The notes below the pieces were generated by a model, which saw only the letters and a list, made by a program, of their open reading frames with translations, did no database searches and had not been told where the DNA came from. Made by a program: the position numbers and the translations under genes. Shown here piece after piece: positions 59,114 through 64,000 of a DNA stretch of 64,000 nucleotides (within the stretch, counting starts at the first letter, position 1; each line of letters starts with the position of its first letter). This DNA comes from Thermus aquaticus (lineage in GTDB: Bacteria; Deinococcota; Deinococci; Deinococcales; Thermaceae). Location: NCBI RefSeq assembly GCF_001280255.1, contig NZ_LHCI01000106.1, forward strand, positions 553,885 to 617,884. The letters are read 5' to 3'.

Positions 59114-60241
59114 ATGGTGACCATCGCGGTTCCCAAAGAGAGGGCCCCAGGGGAGAGAAGGGTGGCCCTGGTGCCCGAGGTGGTGGCCCGCCTGGTGAAG
59201 GGAGGGGCCAGGGTCAGGGTGGAGCGAGGGGCCGGGGAGGGCGCCTACTACCCCGACCCCCTATACCAGGAGGCGGGGGCGGAGGTGGTGGAGCGAGGAG
59301 GGCTCCTGAAAGGGGCCAACCTCCTCTTCACCGTGCAGCCGCCCAGCGAGGACCTGATCCAGGCCCTGGAGCCCGGATGCCTGGTGGTGGGCTTCGTCCA
59401 GGCCCACAAGAACCTGGACCTGGTGAAGGCCTTGGCCGCAAAAAAGGCCACGGTCCTGGCCATGGAGCTCATCCCCCGCATCACCCGGGCCCAGGGCATG
59501 GACGCCCTCTCCAGCCAGGCCACGGTGGCGGGGTACCTGGCCGCCATCCACGCCGCAAGGCTCTCCCCCCGCTTCTTTCCCATGCTGACCACCGCCGCCG
59601 GCACCATCCGCCCCGCCAAGGTGATGGTCATGGGGGTGGGCGTGGCGGGGCTCATGGCCATCGCCACTGCCAAGCGCCTGGGGGCCCAGGTCTTCGCCTA
59701 CGATGTGCGGAGGGCGGCCTTGGAGCAGGCCCTCTCCCTGGGGGCCAAGCCCATTGAGCTCCCCATCAGCGCCGAGGGGGAGGGCGGGTACGCCCGGGAG
59801 CTCACCGAGGAGGAGAAGCGCATCCAGCACGAGGCCCTGCGGGAGCACGTGGCCGGCATGGACGCCATCATCACCACGGCCCAGGTGCCCGGCCGCCGCG
59901 CCCCCATCCTCCTCACCGAGGACATGATGGACCGCCTCAAGCCCGGCACCGTGGTGGTGGATCTGGCGGCTGAGTCCGGGGGGAACTGCGTCCTCACCCA
60001 GCCGGGAGAGGTGGTGGAGGTGAAGGGGGTACGGATCTACGGCCCCTTGAACCTTCCCAGCGAACTCGCCGTCCACGCCTCGGAGATGTACGCCAAGAAC
60101 CTCCTGAACTTGTCCACCCTGCTCATAGAGAAGGGGGAGTTCGTCCCCAAGTGGGAGGACGAGATCGTCCAAGGGGCCCTTCTCATGAAGGAGGGCGAGA
60201 TCCTGCACGGGCCCACCAAGGCCCTTCTGGGAGGTGCGTGA
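59114..60241 (+). CDS. pntAA: Proton-translocating NAD(P) transhydrogenase, subunit alpha part 1
   Basis: 375 residues, the NAD(H)-binding dI domain of the membrane transhydrogenase. Motifs: VAVPKERAPGERRVALVPEVVARLVKGGARVRVERGAG at the start, MVMGVGVAGLMAIATAKRLGAQVFAYDVR (about 175-205), and VVDLAAESGGNC. It moves hydride from NADH to NADP+ to make NADPH. It ends with a shared base at the pntAB start. Confidence 0.94.
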   Translation: MVTIAVPKERAPGERRVALVPEVVARLVKGGARVRVERGAGEGAYYPDPLYQEAGAEVVERGGLLKGANLLFTVQPPSEDLIQALEPGCLVVGFVQAHKNLDLVKALAAKKATVLAMELIPRITRAQGMDALSSQATVAGYLAAIHAARLSPRFFPMLTTAAGTIRPAKVMVMGVGVAGLMAIATAKRLGAQVFAYDVRRAALEQALSLGAKPIELPISAEGEGGYARELTEEEKRIQHEALREHVAGMDAIITTAQVPGRRAPILLTEDMMDRLKPGTVVVDLAAESGGNCVLTQPGEVVEVKGVRIYGPLNLPSELAVHASEMYAKNLLNLSTLLIEKGEFVPKWEDEIVQGALLMKEGEILHGPTKALLGGA

Positions 60242-60540
60242 TGGAGTTTGGCTTCTGGTCTGCCCTCTACATCTTCGTGCTCACCGCCTTTTTGGGCTAC
60301 GAGCTCATCACCCGGGTGCCGGTGATCCTCCACACCCCCCTGATGTCGGGCTCCAACTTCATCCACGGGGTGGTGGTGGTGGGGGCCATGGTGGTTCTGG
60401 GCCACGCGGAAACCGGCCTGGAGAAGCTGATCGGCTTTTTGGGCGTGATCCTGGGGGCTGCCAACGCCGCCGGGGGGTACGCGGTCACGGTGCGCATGCT
60501 GGAGATGTTTGAGAAGAAGCCCAAAGGGGGTGGTCAGTGA
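60241..60540 (+). CDS. pntAB: NAD(P) transhydrogenase, subunit alpha part 2
   Basis: 99 residues with three membrane helices (WSALYIFVLTAFLGYELITRV, FIHGVVVVGAMVVLGHA, LIGFLGVILGAANAAGGYAV). It is the small membrane subunit of the three-chain transhydrogenase found in Thermus, where the proton channel is shared with PntB. It overlaps both neighbours by one or more bases. Confidence 0.94.
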   Translation: MEFGFWSALYIFVLTAFLGYELITRVPVILHTPLMSGSNFIHGVVVVGAMVVLGHAETGLEKLIGFLGVILGAANAAGGYAVTVRMLEMFEKKPKGGGQ

Positions 60541-61892
60541 TGGACCTCATCCAAGCGGCCTACTTCGTGGTGGCCATCCTCTTCATCGTGGGCCTCAAGC
60601 GCATGGCCCATCCCACCACGGCCAAAAGCGGCATCGTCTGGGCGGGCTGGGGTATGGTCCTGGCGGTGCTGGCCACCTTCTTCTGGCCGGGGATGGGGAA
60701 CTTCGCCCTCATGCTCCTGGCCCTCCTTGTGGGGTCGGTAGTGGCCTGGTGGGCGGCGGTCAAGGTGGCCATGACCGACATGCCCCAGATGGTGGCCATT
60801 TACAACGGCATGGGCGGCGGCGCCGCCGCCACCATCGCCGCCGTGGAGCTCCTCAAGGGGGCCTTTGAGAGCCAGGGGCTGATGGCCCTGGCCATATTGG
60901 GCGGGCTCATCGGCAGCGTGGCCTTCACCGGGAGCCTCATCGCCTTCGCCAAGCTCCAGGGCCTCATGCGGAGCCGGCCCATCCTCTTCCCGGGGCAGAA
61001 GGTGCTGAATGCCCTAGTCCTCGCGGTCACGGTGCTTCTCGGCCTCTCCCTCCTCTTCAACGACGCCACCTCGAGCATCGTCCTCTTCTTCCTGTTGGCC
61101 CTTCTTTTCGGCGTGCTCATGACCCTGCCCATCGGCGGCGGGGACATGCCCGTGGCCATCTCCTTCTACAACGCCTTCACCGGCATGGCCGTGGGCTTTG
61201 AGGGCTTCGCCGTGGGCAACCCGGCCCTTATGGTGGCGGGCACCCTGGTGGGGGCGGCGGGCACCCTGCTCACCGTGCTCATGGCCAGGGCCATGAACCG
61301 CTCGGTCTGGAGCGTGCTGGTGGGTGGGTTCGGCGTGGAGCAGGAGGCGGGCGAGGTCAAGGGGAGCCTCAAGCCCATTGACGTGGAGGACGCCGCCGTC
61401 ATGCTGGCCTATGCCAGCAAGGTGGTCTTCGTCCCCGGCTACGGCATGGCCCTCTCCCAGGCCCAGCACAAGGTGAAGGAGCTCGCCGACCTCCTCGAGG
61501 CCCGCGGGGTGGACGTGAAGTTCGCCATCCACCCGGTAGCGGGGCGGATGCCGGGGCACATGAACGTGCTCCTGGCCGAGGCCGGGGTGGACTACGACAA
61601 GCTCAAGGACCTGGAGGAGATCAACCCCGAGTTCCCCACCGTGGACGTGGCCGTGGTCATCGGGGCCAACGACGTGGTGAACCCGGCCGCCCGCCGCCCC
61701 GGGAGCCCCCTCTACGGCATGCCCATCCTGGACGTGGACAAGGCCAAGAACGTGATCGTCGTTAAGCGGGGACAAGGCAAAGGCTTCGCCGGGGTGGAGA
61801 ACGAGCTCTTCTACGCCGACAACACCCGGATGCTCTACGGGGACGCCCAGAAGGTCCTCACCGAGCTCATCCAGGCTCTGAAGAAGCTCTAA
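60540..61892 (+). CDS. pntB: NAD(P) transhydrogenase, subunit beta
   Basis: 450 residues. About nine membrane helices (residues 5-250, including NGMGGGAAATIAAVELL and TLPIGGGDMPVAISFYNAFTGMA) are followed by the NADP-binding dIII domain (about 270-450) with VFVPGYGMALSQAQHKVKEL, HPVAGRMPGHMNVLLAEAGV and IGANDVVNPAAR. ATG at 60540 is taken instead of the GTG one codon upstream. A weak GC-rich stem follows before tRNA-Asn. Confidence 0.95.
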   Translation: MDLIQAAYFVVAILFIVGLKRMAHPTTAKSGIVWAGWGMVLAVLATFFWPGMGNFALMLLALLVGSVVAWWAAVKVAMTDMPQMVAIYNGMGGGAAATIAAVELLKGAFESQGLMALAILGGLIGSVAFTGSLIAFAKLQGLMRSRPILFPGQKVLNALVLAVTVLLGLSLLFNDATSSIVLFFLLALLFGVLMTLPIGGGDMPVAISFYNAFTGMAVGFEGFAVGNPALMVAGTLVGAAGTLLTVLMARAMNRSVWSVLVGGFGVEQEAGEVKGSLKPIDVEDAAVMLAYASKVVFVPGYGMALSQAQHKVKELADLLEARGVDVKFAIHPVAGRMPGHMNVLLAEAGVDYDKLKDLEEINPEFPTVDVAVVIGANDVVNPAARRPGSPLYGMPILDVDKAKNVIVVKRGQGKGFAGVENELFYADNTRMLYGDAQKVLTELIQALKKL

Positions 61893-61934
61893 ACGCCCTT
61901 CCCTCCCGAAGCCCTGGGCTCGGCCCGGGGCTTC

Positions 61935-61963
61935 TTGACCTTTGGCCTGGCCCTTGCTATAGT
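61935..61963 (+). promoter_or_regulatory. Promoter of tRNA-Asn
   Basis: TTGACC, 17 bases, TATAGT, 15 bases before the tRNA. It has the same boxes as the tRNA-Arg promoter. Confidence 0.8.
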
Positions 61964-61978
61964 GCCTAGTGCGGTCGG

Positions 61979-62054
61979 TCCGCGGTAGCTCAGCTGGTAG
62001 AGCGGCCGGCTGTTAACCGGTTGGTCGCAGGTTCGAGTCCTGCCCGCGGAGCCA
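61979..62054 (+). tRNA. tRNA-Asn (anticodon GTT)
   Basis: The acceptor TCCGCGG pairs with CCGCGGA, the anticodon loop is CTGTTAA, and CCA is encoded. Confidence 0.97.
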
Positions 62055-62057
62055 GAT

Positions 62058-62085
62058 GGGGGCCTAAGGGCCCCCTGGGTCTTTT
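62058..62085 (+). terminator. Terminator after tRNA-Asn
   Basis: GGGGGCC-TAAG-GGCCCCC, then TGGGTCTTTTA. The T-run is short and offset. Confidence 0.6.
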
Positions 62086-62104
62086 ATTGGGGGGCGAAAA
62101 AGGG

Positions 62105-62110
62105 TATAAT
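62105..62110 (+). promoter_or_regulatory. -10 box of the rpsF operon
   Basis: Perfect TATAAT, about 40 bases before rpsF. The -35 region (TTTTAT/TTATTG) is poor. Confidence 0.65.
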
Positions 62111-62151
62111 CCTCCTTCGCGCGGCCTGCCGGGCCCGGAAGGGAGGTGAAG

Positions 62152-62457
62152 ATGCGCAAGTACGAGGTCAACGTCATCCTGAACCCCAACCTGGACCAGA
62201 CCCAGCTCGCCCTGGAGAAGGAGATCATCGGCAAGGCCCTCGAGGCCCACGGGGCCAGGGTGGAGAAGGTGGAGGAGTGGGGGACGCGCCGCCTGGCTTA
62301 CCCCATCGCCAAGGACCCCCAGGGGTATTTCCTCTTCTACCAGGTGGAGATGCCCGAGGACCGGGTCAACGCCCTGGCCCGGGAGCTCCGCATCCGCGAC
62401 AACGTGCGCCGGGTGATGGTGGTGAAGAAGGCGGAGCCCCTCCTCGCCAAAGGGTAA
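62152..62457 (+). CDS. rpsF: Ribosomal protein S6
   Basis: 101 residues, as in T. thermophilus: MRKYEVNVILNPNLDQTQLALEKEII, WGTRRLAYPIAKDPQGYFLFYQVEMPE, and RIRDNVRRVMVVK. It binds S18 on the 30S platform. GGAGG lies five bases before the ATG; the GTG two codons upstream is less likely. Confidence 0.97.
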   Translation: MRKYEVNVILNPNLDQTQLALEKEIIGKALEAHGARVEKVEEWGTRRLAYPIAKDPQGYFLFYQVEMPEDRVNALARELRIRDNVRRVMVVKKAEPLLAKG

Positions 62458-62466
62458 ACTGTTCCC

Positions 62467-63261
62467 ATGGCGCGAGGCCTGAACCAAGTATTCCTCATCG
62501 GCACCCTGACCGCCCGCCCCGACATGCGCTACACCCCGGGAGGCCTGGCCATCTTGGACCTGAACCTGGCGGGACAGGATGCCTTCACGGACGAGTCCGG
62601 CCAAGAGAGGGAAGTCCCCTGGTACCACCGGGTTAGGCTTCTGGGCCGCCAGGCGGAGATGTGGGGGGACCTTCTGGAAAAGGGCCAGCTCATCTTCGTG
62701 GAAGGGCGCCTGGAGTACCGCCAGTGGGAGAAGGACGGGGAGAAGAAGAGCGAAGTGCAGGTGCGGGCCGAGTTCATTGACCCCCTGGAGGGGAGGGGCC
62801 GGGAGACCCTGGAGGACGCCCGGGGCCAGCCCAGGCTTCGCCGGGCCCTGAACCAGGTGATCCTCATGGGCAACCTCACCCGGGACCCCGACCTCCGCTA
62901 CACCCCTCAGGGGACGGCGGTGGTGCGCCTGGGCCTGGCGGTCAACGAGCGCCGCCGGGGCCAGGAAGAGGAGAGGACCCACTTCCTCGAGGTTCAGGCC
63001 TGGCGCGAGCTGGCGGAGTGGGCTTCGGAGCTTAGGAAGGGCGACGGGCTTTTGGTCATCGGCCGTTTGGTGAACGACTCCTGGACGAGCTCCAGCGGAG
63101 AGAGGCGCTTCCAGACCCGTGTGGAAGCCCTCAGGCTGGAGCGCCCCACCCGTGGGCCTGCCCAAGCCGGCGGAAGCAGGCCCCCCACGGTCCAGACGGG
63201 CGGGGTGGACATAGACGAAGGGCTGGAAGACTTCCCGCCGGAGGAGGATTTGCCGTTTTGA
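62467..63261 (+). CDS. ssb: Single-stranded DNA-binding protein with two OB folds
   Basis: 264 residues, nearly twice the length of E. coli SSB. OB fold 1 (about 1-105): [33 protein letters not shown] fold 2 (about 125-230): [35 protein letters not shown]. The acidic tail ends EDLPF, the partner-binding tip. Two folds per chain mean a dimer does the job of a tetramer, as in all Thermus-Deinococcus. Confidence 0.97.
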   Translation: MARGLNQVFLIGTLTARPDMRYTPGGLAILDLNLAGQDAFTDESGQEREVPWYHRVRLLGRQAEMWGDLLEKGQLIFVEGRLEYRQWEKDGEKKSEVQVRAEFIDPLEGRGRETLEDARGQPRLRRALNQVILMGNLTRDPDLRYTPQGTAVVRLGLAVNERRRGQEEERTHFLEVQAWRELAEWASELRKGDGLLVIGRLVNDSWTSSSGERRFQTRVEALRLERPTRGPAQAGGSRPPTVQTGGVDIDEGLEDFPPEEDLPF

Positions 63262-63527
63262 ACGCTAAGAACGCGAAACCCAAGAAGGAGGCGCAGGCGC
63301 GCCGTCCCTCCAGGAAGGCCAAGGTCAAGGCCACTCTGGGGGAGTTTGACCTGAGGGACTACCGGAACGTGGAGGTGTTGAGGCGGTTCCTGTCGGAGAC
63401 GGGGAAGATCCTTCCCCGCCGCCGCACGGGGCTTTCCGCCAAGGAGCAGCGGATCCTGGCCAAGACCATCAAGCGGGCCAGGATTCTGGGGCTTCTTCCC
63501 TTCACGGAGAAGCTGGTGCGGAAATAG
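63258..63527 (+). CDS. rpsR: Ribosomal protein S18
   Basis: 89 residues: [59 protein letters not shown], matching Thermus S18. The start is TTG, sharing bases with the ssb stop (TTGA). A GAGGAGG at 63240-63246 precedes it. Confidence 0.95.
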   Translation: MNAKNAKPKKEAQARRPSRKAKVKATLGEFDLRDYRNVEVLRRFLSETGKILPRRRTGLSAKEQRILAKTIKRARILGLLPFTEKLVRK

Positions 63528-63537
63528 GGGGTGAACG

Positions 63538-63984
63538 GTGAAGGTCATCCTGCTGGAACCCCTGGAGAACCTGGGCGACGTGGGCCAGGTGGTCAACGTG
63601 AAGCCGGGCTACGCCAGGAACTACCTCCTGCCTCGAGGCCTGGCGGTTTTGGCCACGGAGAGCAACCTGAAGGCCCTGGAGGCCAAGATCCGCGCCCAGG
63701 CCAAGCGCCTGGCGGAGAGGAAGGCCGAGGCGGAGAGGCTCAAGGAGATCCTGGAAAACCTCACCCTCACCATCCCGGTGCGGGCCGGGGAGAACAAGAT
63801 CTACGGCTCCGTCACCGCCAAGGACATCGCCGAGGCCCTTTCCCGCCAGCACGGCATCACCATTGACCCTAAGCGCCTAGGCCTGGAGAAGCCCATCAAG
63901 GAGCTGGGGGAGTACGTCCTCACCTACAAACCCCACCCCGAGGTGCCCATCCGGCTCAAGGTGAACGTAGTGGCCCAGGAGTAG
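63538..63984 (+). CDS. rplI: Ribosomal protein L9
   Basis: 148 residues from a GTG. The N-terminal domain is MKVILLEPLENLGDVGQVVNVKPGYARNYLLPRGLA, then a long connecting helix (about 45-75) and the C-terminal domain (GSVTAKDIAEAL, HPEVPIRLKVNVV). It sits at the base of the L1 stalk. Last gene of the rpsF-ssb-rpsR-rplI operon and complete in the window. Confidence 0.96.
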   Translation: MKVILLEPLENLGDVGQVVNVKPGYARNYLLPRGLAVLATESNLKALEAKIRAQAKRLAERKAEAERLKEILENLTLTIPVRAGENKIYGSVTAKDIAEALSRQHGITIDPKRLGLEKPIKELGEYVLTYKPHPEVPIRLKVNVVAQE

Positions 63985-64000
63985 GTGCGGACCCCTTAGG

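Overview
The window is a piece of a Thermus chromosome. The evidence is very high GC with GC-rich third positions, a 23S-5S-tRNA-Gly operon with no 16S attached, a two-OB-fold SSB, carboxypeptidase Taq, a three-GSPII-domain PilF, the LysW-dependent lysine pathway, and many leaderless genes whose -10 box ends six bases before the start codon. It is not a known T. thermophilus strain as far as I can recall sequence, but gene order often matches that species.

Layout. 1-1.2 kb: an IS5-type transposase end cuts a sugar ABC permease, followed by a frameshifted remnant. 1.2-7.6 kb: phosphoglucomutase, an envelope PPIase, tRNA-Arg, an MFS pump, a UspA protein, a CBS protein and a small membrane protein. 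7.6-10.98 kb: 23S, 5S and tRNA-Gly. 11-19 kb: purM, gatB, pilT and pilF, then small housekeeping genes. 19-24.5 kb: ribH, the fluoride exporter pair crcB/DUF190, a Mo-cofactor oxidoreductase, hisK, a nicotinamidase-like gene and metF. 24.5-24.8 kb: a gutted beta-CASP RNase gene plus a repeat. 24.9-29.8 kb: tRNA-Thr/Tyr/Gly/Thr, tuf, rpmG, secE, nusG, rplKA, rplJL. 29.8-32.5 kb: ubiX, an acyl-CoA dehydrogenase, a repeat and uppS.

32.5-39.3 kb holds the lysine cluster: lys20 with a leader-peptide attenuator, lysT, lysU, a tandem LysW-like protein, lysW, lysX, lysY and lysZ. An antisense hicBA toxin-antitoxin pair sits between lys20 and lysT. 39.3-44.7 kb: a GH57 branching enzyme, split NAD synthetase genes, a CoA-binding protein, mutY, a GidA-like oxidoreductase and tRNA-Trp. 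44.8-47.9 kb: a compact CRISPR locus of cas2, a four-repeat array with a long leader, cas1 and a CARF-HEPN ribonuclease, with no interference complex in the window. 47.9-59 kb: cell-wall hydrolase, nitroreductase, nucleotidyltransferase, pilD, carboxypeptidase Taq, mazG, an M42 peptidase, mgsA, comM and three transporters. 59-64 kb: the three-subunit proton-translocating transhydrogenase, tRNA-Asn, and rpsF-ssb-rpsR-rplI.

A family of GC-rich palindromic repeats is scattered through 24.5-54.7 kb. Copies often supply or abut a stop codon, one lies in frame inside a nucleotidyltransferase gene, and one caps the RNase pseudogene. Natural-transformation and pilus genes (pilT, pilF, pilD, comM) recur in the window, as expected for Thermus.
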